DNA of 64,000 nucleotides from Plantago major (taxonomy: Eukaryota; Streptophyta; Magnoliopsida; Lamiales; Plantaginaceae). The translations under genes and the position numbers were made by a program. Within the stretch, counting starts at the first letter, position 1; every line of letters starts with the position of its first letter. The stretch lies in the NCBI GenBank assembly GCA_026545765.1, contig CM048842.1, positions 20,424,667-20,488,666 of the forward strand, written 5' to 3'. A model generated the notes under the pieces. It saw nothing but the letters and a program-made list of their open reading frames with translations, was not told the origin of the DNA and did no database searches. Below are positions 1 through 10,960 of the stretch, in pieces.

Positions 1-1
1 A

Positions 2-2568
2 GGGCGGAAAATTCCTAGGCTACATGGTGACAGAATGGGGAATTGAAGCCAATCCCGACAAAATCAAAGCATCCTGGATCTTCCGCAACCAAAGAATATC
101 AATGAAGTCCAAAAACTCGTAGGCAAGATAGTTTCCTTGAGCAGATTCATTTCCCGGTCAGCTAAAAAAAGTCTGCCATTCTTCAAGGCACTCCGGAAAA
201 CTACCAACTTTGAATGTACTGAATCTTGTCAAGAAGCCTTTGAGGAATTGAAGAAGTATCTGGTCAGTCTGCCGCTTCTAGCTATACCAGTTCCTGGAGA
301 ACCCTTGTATTTATGCGTAATCGAGGCGGTGAGCTCGGTAATGGTTAGAATCGCTGAAAATGAACACTTACCGATCTACTACTTGAGAAAGGCCCTGACT
401 AGTGCTGAGAAGAACTACTCGGAAATCGAGAAGCATGCCTTTTGTGTTGTGAACGCAGCTGCCAGACTCAAACCCTATTTCATATCTTATGATATCATAG
501 TTCTTACTCATCAGCCTCTCAAGCAAGTATTGGGGAAGCCCGAGAAATCTGGACGATTAGCCAAGTGGGCCATTCAACTGGGGGAACTAAACATCGAATA
601 TCAAGCACCGACTGCAAAGAAAGCACAAGTCTTGGTAGATTTCTTAGCCTCTTATCCGACAAGGGTGGAAGAAGCAAGCTCTAACTCAAAAGTGGACGAT
701 TCTCTGAAATTGATAGCTCCAATAGTCGGACAAGACTTAGATATCATTGATGTTGAGAAATGTATCCTACCACCACCCCCAGAAGGAGAAGCACCCAAGG
801 AAAGACCAGTGATCATAGAGAAAGTGAAAACGCAAGAGCAAACTGAAGAAATTTGGCAACTCTTTGTTGATGGCTCGGCGAGCCTAGGTTCTGGAGGGGC
901 CGGTTTGCTCCTGATCAGTCCCGAAGGAGCTGAACTTGAATATGCCATTAAATTGGATTTCATTGTTACCAATAACGAAGCCGAGTACGAAGCTCTACTC
1001 TCAGGTTTGAAATTGGCTAAATCAGTAATGGCCAAGAAGATACGATCTCACACTGACTCTCAATTGGTCGAATCACAATTCTCGGGAGAATTTTCTACGA
1101 AAGGACCGACCTTGATCAAATACTTAGAAATCCTCAAGAAAACAGTTAAGAGTTTCACCGAGTGTTCTCTGTCTCGGATACCCCGAGCTATGAATGAACG
1201 AGCTGATGTCCTATCCCAAATTAGCATCAGCCTCAGGATCAATCGACACTCGCTCGTTCATTCTCATGACTTCTAAGAAGCCAAGTATCTCACGAGACTT
1301 GATCATAACCAGGGTTCTTGCTGTAAATGCAAACAATGATTGGAGATCCGACCTATTGAACTACCTCACCAACGACATAGTTCCGACTGATAAACTTAAA
1401 GCGAGACGACTAAGGAACAAAGCATTGAGGTATGTCATGATTGATTCAGATCTCTATAAACGATCATATGGCGGAACTTTCATGAGATGTCTAGACAAGG
1501 ACGAATCATTCTCGGTGATGGCCGAAATTCATCAAGGAAGCTGTGGAAATCATTCTGGGGGTCGGGCTTTGGCTCAAAAGATTGCCCGACAATGCTACTT
1601 TTGGCCCACTATGTTGAAAGACTCGTTCCAATTTTCAAGAGGATGTAATGAATGTCAACAATTTGCAAACATACCTCACCGACCCACTTTGCCCATGATA
1701 CCTGCAAGTATCACTTATCCCTTCGATCAATGGGGAATTGACATTGTCGGACAATTACCAGTTGGGACAGCACAAAAGAAGTTTATCATCGTGGCAGTGG
1801 AATACTTTACCAAGTGGGTCGAAGCTGAAGCCATGTCAATCATCACCGAGAAGAAAGTGATCGACTTCGTCTGGAAAAACATTATCTGTCGGTGTGGACT
1901 TCCAAGGATAATAGTAGCAGATAATGGGAGACAATTTTCAGGAATTTGGATGAAGCCAAGAATTGAAAATTGAGCAAAGGTTCACCTCGGTCGGATATCC
2001 TCAAGCTAATGGTCAGACCGAGGCAACCAACAAAACAATTGTGGCTAACTTGCAAAAAAGGCTTCAAGAGTCGAAGGAGGATTGGGTTGAAGAGTTAAAT
2101 GGAGTTCTATGGGCATATAGAACTACTGCTCGGACCTCTACGCAAGAAACCCCATTCGGGCTAGTATATGGATCCGTGTCCGTAATCCCAGCTGAAATAG
2201 CAGTAGAGACCATCCGTATCCAAGGATATTCTCCAGCCGATAACCACTTCTCGAGAGTTTTCGACCTAGACATGATGGAGACAGTCCGAAGTGACGCCTT
2301 AGCCCGAACCATGAATTATCAATCCATTATGGCTCGCTCCTACAACAAGCATGTACGTGCTAGGGATCTGCAAGTCGGTGACTTGGTCCTCCGACGAGCA
2401 GACATTTTGGGCAAAGTCGGAAAATTACAACCAAACTGGGAGGGACCTTACAAGATAACTCGAGTCCACAAAAATGGAAGCTATGATCTAACCCAAGTAT
2501 GCGAGAGCTCCAAAGAACTTGGAACGGGAAGAATCTCCAGAAATTCTATCCCTAGAAGGCGGCCTTGA
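2..2568 (+). pseudogene. Tat-type pol: RT C-terminus, two RNase H domains, integrase
   Basis: This is the C-terminal half of a gypsy polyprotein, which copies element RNA to DNA and integrates it. Positions 2-70 read as the end of the RT palm/thumb (GKFLGYMVTEWGIEANPDK), then the frame shifts near 70-90. The RT-linked RNase H covers about 140-660. A second RNase H follows at about 850-1220 (LFVDGSASLGSGGAGLLL, with the NNEAEYEALL motif). The integrase has an HHCC-type zinc region (about 1530-1660), then WGIDIVGQ, VADNGRQFSG and NGQTEATNKT, which carry the D, D and E catalytic residues. The C-terminal part runs to the stop at 2566-2568. Frameshifts near 70-90, 1220 and 1945 make it non-functional. 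Confidence 0.9.
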
Positions 2569-3766
2569 GGCTCGGATGTCATTAGTTTAATCTATCATAT
2601 TTTGTACCTTGTCTTTATCTTATGTTGAAGTCCGAGTGAGTGAAACCTCGGCATTTTCCCCACCTGGTTTTGATTACAATTCGGGAAAAAACACTCGTAC
2701 AAAGACCGACCTTTTAAGGTACCTCCCCAGCCGAAACGACCTCGGGGCCTTCAGCTTACGTGCTCCCCCCCCCCCCCCAGTCATAGAAAGGGTCGTGTAG
2801 ACCGACTCACGATGTGACTAAGAGGAAAATTATGTAGGGCAATAACCCGAGGAGTATGCCGCAAAACTATCGTGATCAAGTAACTTTTGTTGTTCTTTAG
2901 TGTCCAACTTTCTAGTTGGCCTAATACTATTCAACTAATGAGTCGCTATATCGAAATCTCGGTGACTTGTTTTCACTTATCTAAAATAAATTCCGACGAA
3001 AAATGAAAAACAAGTCTATGAAAAGGTAACAACTTCATTAATGGAGGTCGGTTCAAATTTCGTTAGAAAATCGAGGTATGGAAAGTACAAGTTTTTAAGG
3101 TCCGAGGACCATACATATGCCTACGGGGCATACCCCGCCTTCTCCCTTTACTAAATTCCCGAGGTCGAGCCTTGAGATTCCGAGCCACCATCTCGAGCGC
3201 GACGAGATAACTGCTGTATTCGGATCCTCCTACGGATCATCTTCAGCATCCGCTCTCTCTCTTCCTCGGCCCGCCTCCTGATGACCACCGGACACAAAGG
3301 GGATCACCTTCTGGATCAAGAACGATTGAGTCATCCACTGTGCCTTTACCAGAATAGGTCGGAGGGTGCTTATTCCTGCAGGCACAGTTTACCCAGTGCC
3401 GACAGGAATCGTACTTGGGATCATCTGGGTCTCCAAAGTCGAAGTTCTCCAAGTCGGGTAGCGCTGCGCTCGCATTAAGTTGAAGTTGCCTAGCTCGGCT
3501 TGCGGCTTCTCGGGCGGCTTCCGACATCCTATAAGAATCTGACAAAAACTATACTGGCTCGGAGAAAAATTGCTGAAAAAGGAAAGAAAGAAGAAAGGAA
3601 AGTAAAAAAAAAAATACCATACCCCTATTTATAGGAATGAAGAGTTGCTGCGATCATGCCACGTCTCCATCATCTGACGGCCCGAAAGATGAGAGGACGC
3701 AGTAATATCGGTAACTTTACCGATTCACCTTCCCCTTCAAGAAAATTACGCATCACCACAAAGTAA
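2569..3766 (+). other. Noncoding 3' region of the Tat element
   Basis: No convincing coding sequence is visible between the pol stop and the tandem array. The stretch contains a 14-C homopolymer at 2765-2778 and many GTCGG/CCGAC pentamers, the same compositional habit seen in the LTR. An open stretch on the minus strand at 3243-3545 (start MSDSYRMSEAAREAASR, with C and H residues near its middle) may be a remnant of another antisense exon. It has no recognised domain. Confidence 0.5.
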
Positions 3767-4665
3767 GTCGGTATCTTAATACCGACCCTAAAGGAAATAT
3801 CTTTATTTTTTCAGGTTCTACTTAAAAATCAAGATTAAACTTCTTGATAAGTCAGTATCTTAATACTGACCCTAAAGAAAATATCTTAATATTTTCCAGG
3901 TTCTACTTAAAGATCAAGATTAAACTTCTTGATAAGTCGGTATCTTAATAACGACCCTAAAGGAAATATCTTAATATTTTCCAGGTTCTACTTAAAGATC
4001 AAGATTAAACTTCTTGATAAGTCGGTATCTTAATACCGACCCTAAAGGAAATATCTTAATATTTTCCAGGTTCTACTTAAAAATCAAGATTAAACTTCTT
4101 GATAAGTCGGTATCTTAATACCGACCCTAAAGGAAATATCTTAATATTTTCCAGGTTCTACTTAAAAATCAAGATTAAACTTCTTGATAAGTCGATATCT
4201 TAATACCGACCCTAAAGTAAATATCTTAATATTTTTCAGGTTCTACTTAAAAATCAAGATTAAACTTCTTGATAAGTCGGTATCTTAATACCGACCCTAA
4301 AGGAAATATCTTAATATTTTCCAGGTTCTACTTAAAGATCAAGATTAAACTTCTTGATAAGTCGGTATCTTAATACCGACCTTAAAGGAAATATCTTAAT
4401 ATTTTCCAGGTTCTACTTAAAGATCAAGATTAAACTTCTTGATAAATCGGTATCTTAATACCGACCCTAAAGGAAATATCTTAATATTTTCCAGATTCTA
4501 CTTAAAAATCAAGATTAAACTTCTTGATAAATCGGTATCTTAATACCGACCCTAAATGAAATATCTTAATACTTTCCAGGTTCTACTTAAAAATCAAGAT
4601 TAAACTTCTTGATAAGTCGGTATCTTAATACCGACCCTAAAGGAAATATCTTAATATTTTCCAAA
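3767..4665 (+). repeat. Tandem array of eleven 85-bp units in the Tat 3' region
   Basis: Units start at 3767, 3851, 3936, 4021, 4106, 4191, 4276, 4361, 4446, 4531 and 4616, a strict 84-85 bp period with few substitutions. Each unit starts with the inverted repeat GTCGGTAT-CTTA-ATACCGAC (8-bp arms, 4-nt loop) and ends with CAAGATTAAACTTCTTG (5-bp arms). The 3' region of Tat/Ogre-type elements is known to generate tandem repeats that can seed satellites, and this array fits that pattern. Confidence 0.95.
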
Positions 4666-5374
4666 GTTCTATAAAGATGAAAGATAACTTAAGTTATATA
4701 TATATATACCGACAAAAGAATTAAGATTCCGACCCATCACCCAGACCACCAAAATAAAGTATAAAGGTCAAAGGTGACTAAGTCGGAATCTACAGACTGA
4801 TTATGAAAAAATTACTCCCTCACAAACCGAGGGAGATAGTCTTCATCAAAAATAAATATTGTTCAAAAGGAAAGGAGCTTAAAGAAAATAACAAGTTTAA
4901 AGAAAAAACCGGACTAACAGGTGACCGGCCTTCAATGAAATAACAAGTTTAAACTTCTTGATAAATCGGTATCTTAATACCGACCCTAAATGAAATATCT
5001 TAATACTTTCCAGGTTCTACTTAAAAATCAAGATTAAACTTCTTGATAAGTCGGTATCTTAATACCGACCCTAAAGGAAATATCTTAATATTTTCCAAAG
5101 TTCTATAAAGATGAAAGATAACTTAAGTTATATATATATATATATACCGACAAAAGAATTAAGATCCCGACCCATCACCCAGACCACCAAAATAAAGTAT
5201 AAAGGTCAAAGGTGACTAAGTCGGAATCTACAGACTGATTATGAAAAAATTACTCCCTCACAAACCGAGGGAGATAGTCTTCATCAAAAATAAATATTGT
5301 TCAAAAGGAAAGGAGCTTAAATAAAATAACAAGTTTAAAGAAAAAACCGGACTAACAGGTGACCGGCCTTCAAT
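4515..5374 (+). repeat. Direct duplication of a roughly 425-bp segment next to the 85-bp array
   Basis: The segment 4515-4936 is repeated almost exactly at 4949-5374. It includes the last one and a half array units, a (TA)n tract, and the block ending GTGACCGGCCTTCAAT. The offset grows from 434 to 438 because the TA tract at about 5130 is longer in the second copy. It looks like unequal exchange that extended the array. Confidence 0.92.
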
Positions 5375-5555
5375 CGATCTTGACCACAAGGCTCCTATTA
5401 TCTCCTTCCAGGGTCGGTTCAACTGTGGCTCCGATTGGTTGTTCTAGACCAGGGCTCTCATCCTCTTCATTCACTGGATCCTCCATTCCCTTATCTACTG
5501 CCGGCGTCACTACAGGTTGAACCACGGGGAGAGTCGGCACGTTATCATCATCGGC

Positions 5556-8369
5556 TCAGATGTGACCGACGATGGAACCATGTAGCCTCATCCAAACGGC
5601 ATTAGCAGCACTACAGTCGGCTTCAGGTTTCAGACACCCGGCATTAACCACCGTGGGCAACCAAAATGGATAAAAAGCCACAATAGGAGCATTCATTTGG
5701 CTCGGAGCAACCATTGGCCAGAATTCATTAGCAAATAAGGCCTGGCTATCGACATCCACCAGAAGGGACTCAAAGGTCGGCCCAAACTTAGGATTGAGCT
5801 GATCCTCGGACGCCTGGAAGTTAGCCGGAAGTACATTATCCAGCTTGAGTTGGTCAATGCAATCCGAGAAAGCAGCCATCCGAGCCTTCCCCATCACATC
5901 CATCTTGGCGAAGCCAAAAGCTGGAGACTGCAGGAAGTCGACCACCGCTGAAAGACGAGTAGACTTACACTCAGCTAAGAGCCTTTCTCTCATACTCTGC
6001 CGAGCCTCCGAGAACGAGTCGGCATGAGCTTTGAATAAATCGGCCTGCAACCGAGCGCTCGCCAACTCCGATTCTTTAGAGCCTAAGGTCTGCTTCAGCT
6101 CCGCGATCTCCTGTTGGTGGGTATGTTCCTTGGCCTCCTTGGCCCTTTTGAACTCGGTCAGAGCATCCTCGGCCACCTTGGCCCGAGCTTCCAACTCCTC
6201 CCGACCCCTGTCATCCTTTTCCACCCTCAGCTTCTTCAACTCCTCATACCGACGGACATGCCTTTGAGCCCGGATTACACTCCCCCGAGCCAGCTTCATC
6301 AACTGTAAAAAAATCAGAAAGATTGCAAGTGTTATAATAACGCTCAAACTATGAAAGATAAAGAAGCTAAGGGTCGGAAGACAAACCTCTCGGCTCTGGT
6401 CACATAGAGCCTGGGAAAACTCTTCCTCCGACATTCCCATCACCTGACCTTCCTCGGCCGTGGTGAACTCCCAGGCTACCGACGGATCAAACATCCGTCG
6501 GATGTTCCGACCAGCAGGATGTGGTTCCTCCAACGGCCTCTTCTCTCGACTACGGTCGGTCGCAGCATTTGGAGGTCGCGTCCTGGAAGATGAACTCCCA
6601 CGCCTCGGCAGATCTTGACCTCCCCGACGGGCCAATGACTGGGTGGCTTGGCGAGGAATGCGATCTCCCCCGGTAATGTTACCCTTCCCGACCCCTGGAG
6701 CATGTCGGACGGGTTGACTCCCAGACCCTTGCACCGAGCCCTGATGCTGGGAACCCGACCCACCGGCCCCTTGAGTGTTTGGATCCCAGTGACTCGCTAT
6801 GTTTACAGGGGCCGGGATGTTCATCTTCACCACCTGCTTACTCTTCGGCTGGGTCTCAGGGAAGATCATGTCCCAGAGAGCTTCATTCCCGGTAGACATC
6901 CGGTAACCTGAAAAAAAGACAAGGGTTGGTTAGTTTTATAAAAACCGACAAACAAAGACCTACCTAAGTACTTCTTGTTACTTTCCAACATATCATAGAC
7001 TTACCTAAGGACTTGTTATTACAATAAACCTCCTCGGAAGTTATACCGGCCAAGTAGGGGAGAGGCTGGTTAACCAAGACATATGGAAAATACATACGCT
7101 CAGGAGTCATATTATAAAAATTGGACAACCAGGCCGGCCAACTGCTCTTGGTTCCGAGCTTAACTGACCGGGGGTCCTTCCCCTTGAAAAAATGTAGGGG
7201 CACATTGGTTGTGCCCCGGGTATCTGAGAAAATACTTCGTCCACCATTCTATGCCAGTGGACGAAGTCATGTTGTGCAAAAATTTAAAATGCCTACGAGC
7301 CGAGAAATAGAAAAAGTATGGATTTCCCGGACTCTTGGCTATTTTGAAAAGGCGAAGAAAATTTGTGACGTTGAGAGGAATGTTCGAGTGCTTCATCACC
7401 ACCGCCCAACAGATAAGGGTCGCCAACCCATTAGCTGTGATTTGAGTCGGGCACATCTTAATCTCTCGGAGGATTTTTTGAAGGTCGACATTGATTGGGA
7501 GCCGCCACCCATTCTCTATTTGTACCGAGAAGATTGAGACATATCCCTCGGGTGGATTGTACTAAGTTTGATCCGCAGAAGGGATCCAAAGCTCGACGTA
7601 CGAAGGGATGCTGTAGTTGAATCTCAACTTGGTCAACTCCTCAGTGGTAACCGTGGAGGCACAGGTCGGAATAAACCCATCCGCGTTTTGCTCGGCACCA
7701 TGAAACAAAGGACCAATGTCCACTTCTCTACGGACTTTGATGTTAGTGGCCGAGGTACCGTGGACTTCTCCTGCCTTGTTGAATTTTGTTTCCTCCTCAA
7801 CCACTCTCCTCCTTTTTCCGTCTAGGCTCGGTCTCTTCTTCCTCGACCTCATCTTCTTCTTCCGCCCCAACCTCTTGATTTTCGTTCTCAAGCTGAGGCT
7901 TATCATTCCCAACCGCCTCATCCCCCACTCCATCCAACATCTCATCTATTTCAGCATCGTCGGTATCTTCACCATCCAAACCAAGGCGTGCTCGCACCAC
8001 CGCAGAAGAATCCGCCACCGATCCTTGCATTAGCACAAGTTTCTCCCTCTCGGTCACCCGACCGCCGAGATTAAGTCTATCCCTCAGCAATTCATCTCGC
8101 ACTTCGGAGATGATGGGCTCATTCCTAATGGAGCACCTATAGGATCCGCCCAGACTTGCAGATAACCCCGGAGGAAGCTGTCTCGAGCTAGAACCGACCA
8201 CAAGGTTCCCCGAACTCGAACCTACCACAAAAGACCGACCCCTAGGCTGGTTAACCATCTGACCCTCCTCAATGGAGTCGTCCGATGCGGTGAAGGAATC
8301 TTCCTCACCATTATGGTCGTATGACCGACCCTCCGACTGATGCTGACTATCCTCACTCTGACTAGCCAT
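5556..8369 (-). pseudogene. Antisense spliced gene of the Tat element (aORF), with a coiled-coil C-terminus
   Basis: On the minus strand the start ATG lies at 8369 (MASQSEDSQHQSEGRSYD). An acidic Ser-rich N-terminus follows, then the motif run SIPSYVELWIPSADQ (about 7580) and NPPEGYVSIFSVQIENGWRLP (about 7550-7490), which I recognise from antisense or capsid-like plant retrotransposon proteins. Next comes an aromatic-rich part (FYFSARRHFKFL, WPAWLSNFY). One intron is 7004-6908 (GTAAGT...CAG). A second, 6386-6303, is 84 nt and in frame. The C-terminal 200 residues (6302-5556) are a Lys/Glu-rich coiled coil (KVAEDALTEFKRAKEAKE). A TAG near 7560 and a frameshift near 7250 break it. Its function is unknown, and silencing or packaging roles are speculation. 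Confidence 0.75.
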
Positions 8370-8660
8370 GATTCTACGTGATAAGATTTTATATGAGAAA
8401 CTACCGAAGAAGAAACTGACCCTAAGATCAGTCGAAGGACGATCCTACCTGACCCCATGTTACGAAAATATGAAAGACAACAAACAAAGAAATTAAAGAT
8501 AAAGATTGGAATTCGAGACACTTACAGTTTTTGAAAAAACGGTGTTGTACTTGAAGCACGGAAATTCGAGATTGCGGAAGCTCGGTGAGAAAAAGAAAAT
8601 CGCCTTGAGAAAAGAGAGTTTGAGAGTTGAAGTGTGGTGAAGCAAATGAAAAGGAGCCTC

Positions 8661-8670
8661 CCATTTATAG
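8661..8670 (-). promoter_or_regulatory. TATA box candidate for the antisense gene
   Basis: The minus strand reads CTATAAATGG, about 300 nt upstream of the antisense ATG at 8369. It lies inside the element and outside the LTR, so the antisense gene appears to have its own promoter. This rests on motif and position only. Confidence 0.45.
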
Positions 8671-8843
8671 TTCTCCGACAACTTCTACCTGCTCCCACCC
8701 AATCATCATTACTGCCGACCTAGGAACTTGTGCCGCATTTAATGCTACACTGTTATCCATTTGACACGTGTCCCACTCAACCGATCTACAAAACGGATCA
8801 AATATTTGCCTCTCTATAGTCTCGGTATATCCGACTTACGAGA

Positions 8844-8870
8844 CTCGGTGAAACCGAGACTAAGGGGGGA
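8844..8870 (+). other. Stem-loop plus polypurine tract before the Tat 3' LTR
   Basis: CTCGGT-GAA-ACCGAG (8844-8858) forms a 6-bp stem. It is followed after three bases by AAGGGGGGA (8862-8870), the purine tract that primes plus-strand DNA synthesis in LTR elements. The LTR starts directly afterwards. Confidence 0.7.
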
Positions 8871-8871
8871 A

Positions 8872-9540
8872 TAGTTAGTATATCCATTTTTTGATTTGAT
8901 TAATCCCTTATCCGACACACAGAAATTTGGGAATTTCACATCTATCTCTACAAGATACATGGAAACTGGGGGGACTTATGTTATGCTGTAATGAGTTCCT
9001 CCTAATTCGGAGACGAATTAGGACGAATCGAACGTCACGGTTCCGAAGGATTGAATCAAATCGAATCAAAAAGACTAAATGACTTATTGTGGGTCGGTTA
9101 CAACGGATAAAACCGACCTACATCAACTTCTCAAAATCTCGGACAAAGGAGGATATACCGACCTACAGTGTATATCCGACCTACAAGTCCAAGATCCGAC
9201 TTCTACAACAGGTCCGAGCCTGAACCTCAAATAGTGATTCAAGATCCCGTAATATCCGGACTACGTGTCAGTTAAGGACATGATTCCGGAATTTAAGGGA
9301 TCCTGTTCCCCTGAAATTGCCTATAAATAGAGCTCATTCTCTTCAGTTCAAAGGTAGGTCATTTATTGCATCTCAACCATATTTCTGAAAAGAAGAGTAC
9401 TACTCTCAGTTGAATCACTACCCGGTTTGTCCACGGCAGACCGGGCTTAAAGAGGTCTAACCCTCGCTTTTCTTAGCAGTTCAGGCACTTCCGAAGAGCT
9501 AAGGCGCGGTATACGAACTAGACGAATTTTACCCTCAACA
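8872..9540 (+). repeat. 3' LTR of the Tat element
   Basis: The LTR runs from just after the PPT (TAGTTAGTATATCC, where the expected TG start appears as TA) to CCCTCAACA. It has a TATA box at 9321-9330 and a pyrimidine-rich R/U5 part. Its U3 holds three DRE/CRT cores (RCCGAC, either strand) at 9093-9098, 9112-9117 and 9157-9162. The second LTR is outside the window, so the ends rest on the PPT and on the junction with the copia fragment. Confidence 0.8.
9321..9330 (+). promoter_or_regulatory. TATA box of the Tat LTR
   Basis: CTATAAATAG lies about 210 bp before the LTR end, in the normal U3/R position. Transcription would start about 30 bp downstream, in the stretch beginning CTCATTCTCTTCAG. 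Confidence 0.7.
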
Positions 9541-10221
9541 TATTTGAATCTGGATTCGAGTCTGAGTAAAGATTGAACAACTCTTGAATCTGAATAGAAA
9601 TCATATATCGAGAATTCCGAATCTGAATAGAAAATAAAATTTTCTCACGGCATCTCAAACTCTGAAGATCTCTGAATGTATTTGTTTCCGAGTCCAAATC
9701 TGATGATTCTGAAGGGACTATCACTAAGATCTTGAATTGTGAGATAGACTATTGAAGAACGCAGAGAACCGGAAAAGACAAAAAAACTGAAACAGCTGCT
9801 TACCAGAACTGAAACGAGCAGGAAGCAAGAACCACGCTCTGATACCAAATGTAAGGAAAACCGTAAATAGGACCTACCTCCAAATACGTTCCAAGTTATG
9901 CTTAATCAGTATGCTGCCACAGTACCTTGCTACATTGAATCAATGATACCTGAAAATAAGCATAGTGGTTGAATACAGTTTAATAAACCTATGCCTTTCG
10001 GTATTAAGCTGTACCGATGGTTGTACACAGACGCTTTATTTATAAGGCTAGGTTAAGGACCCCATATTCGAGTTAGACTAGGACTCTTCTATCCATCAGA
10101 GTTGAATCCTAGTTGATAATAATAACTTAACGTGAATCCTAATAGAAATAAATCACTAGACATTTAAACTAAATAATAAGTGTTAATGTGGACCATAAAA
10201 TATAGGAAAAATATTCTAACA
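9541..10221 (-). mobile_element. Truncated Ty1/copia element, 5' end only
   Basis: On the minus strand an LTR (10221 to 9850) is followed by a two-base gap and TGGTATCAGAGC (9847-9836). That string is the primer binding site complementary to initiator tRNA-Met used by plant copia elements. About 300 nt of leader continue to 9541, where the Tat LTR begins, so the Tat element split this one soon after its leader. No gag motif is left in the window. The right edge at 10221/10222 is the insertion point into the Athila element, and TATCT at 10222 is one arm of the expected target duplication. Confidence 0.82.
9850..10221 (-). repeat. 5' LTR of the copia fragment, 372 bp
   Basis: On the minus strand it starts TGTTAGAATATT and ends CCTTACA. 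These are typical copia LTR ends (TG...CA), with the initiator-Met PBS two bases on. A TATA-like CTTATAAATAAAG lies near 10047-10035 on the minus strand. Confidence 0.85.
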
Positions 10222-10469
10222 TATCTAACTTACGAGGGTCCATCACTTGTGATTTTTTCTTGTTCTTATCTGGCAAAAAAGCTTTGGTTAAATTTTACAA
10301 ATTTGCTTAAAAAAAACAGAGGAGTACTATACACGGAAAATTAAAAAAAAAAAATGGTGTTTTTGTACCAAACATTGTATTTCAATATCAAATACCATAT
10401 CCGACGAATACTACCAAACATGGTATTTATACCCAAATACCACTTCAATTACCATGGTTTTTTAATCGG

Positions 10470-10771
10470 GCCCAAATGAATTTATGAAGAGTAAAACACC
10501 TTTTCAAACCAAACGACCTCCTACAGTTTTGACGAAGAACCAAAACTTCAACTCCTCATTTGTTAATCCTTTTGTTTGAAATTGCTCCATGACAGACTCG
10601 AACGTCCTCAAGAATTCACATTCATTTTCTCCTTCCTTCACACTTTGGCAAAGCACCAATCAAGGTCGAATCAAATCCATACTCCCTCACGTGTGGTGGA
10701 AATCGAACTCCACTTTTGTTTGGTTTTGGCATATTAATCTCCCTCATCGTCTTCTCTTTCTCTAGTCCCAT
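10470..10771 (-). pseudogene. Decayed start of an Athila-type gag
   Basis: The minus-strand ATG at 10771 opens MGLEKEKTMREINMPKPNK, then VRFPPHVREYGF. The following text, in another frame, reads ENECEFLRTFESVMEQFQTKG, which resembles the capsid motif of Athila gag (a Leu/Phe-rich helix before the LPFSL-type motif). At least one frameshift and several stops are present within 300 nt. The position just after the PBS leader supports gag. The family match is by eye only. Confidence 0.45.
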
Positions 10772-10960
10772 CTTAGGGATTTTTAGATACCCTGTATATT
10801 CTGTATATGTATAAAATAAGAAATGAAATTTCTAAAAGTTAGAGATAGGCTTAAAAGTCGAATTTTCATGCGTTTAAAAGTAGTTACAATTCAAAAACAA
10901 CCAACTAAAATCTACACTAATAATCTACTAATTACTTCCCGGCAGCGGCGCCAGAAATCT

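Larger units (their letters stand above)
1..9540 (+). mobile_element. Tat-lineage Ty3/gypsy LTR retrotransposon, 5' part outside the window
   Basis: The window opens inside reverse transcriptase. The order that follows is RNase H, a second RNase H, integrase, a long 3' region, polypurine tract and 3' LTR. Two successive RNase H domains and an antisense gene between integrase and the 3' LTR are known hallmarks of the Tat group (Tat, Ogre, Retand). The 5' LTR, primer binding site, gag and protease must lie to the left. The right edge (CTCAACA, ending 9540) abuts the 5' untranslated part of a minus-strand copia element, so this element inserted there. The target duplication cannot be tested because the left end is absent. 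Frameshifts in pol show that the copy is dead. Confidence 0.88.

Noticed and set aside
137..1276. Treating the first gypsy ORF as an intact gene starting at 137
   Set aside because: The Met at 137 is internal: homologous RT sequence continues upstream in another frame, so it is a piece of a frameshifted polyprotein.
3767..4665. CRISPR-like array
   Set aside because: The 85-bp units are repeats throughout with no unique spacers, and the context is a plant retrotransposon.
5845..6308. Plus-strand ORFs of 60-78 codons opposite the antisense gene
   Set aside because: They lie opposite the coiled-coil coding strand, have no motif, and their open frames follow from the codon bias of the minus-strand gene.
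6310..6385. Transmembrane helix in the antisense protein
   Set aside because: Better explained as a read-through intron with good splice sites and AT-rich composition; kept as a finding about the intron only.
10370..10480. MITE or hAT terminal sequence (repeated ACCAAACATGGTATTT-like phrases)
   Set aside because: No matching inverted terminus or target duplication could be found nearby.
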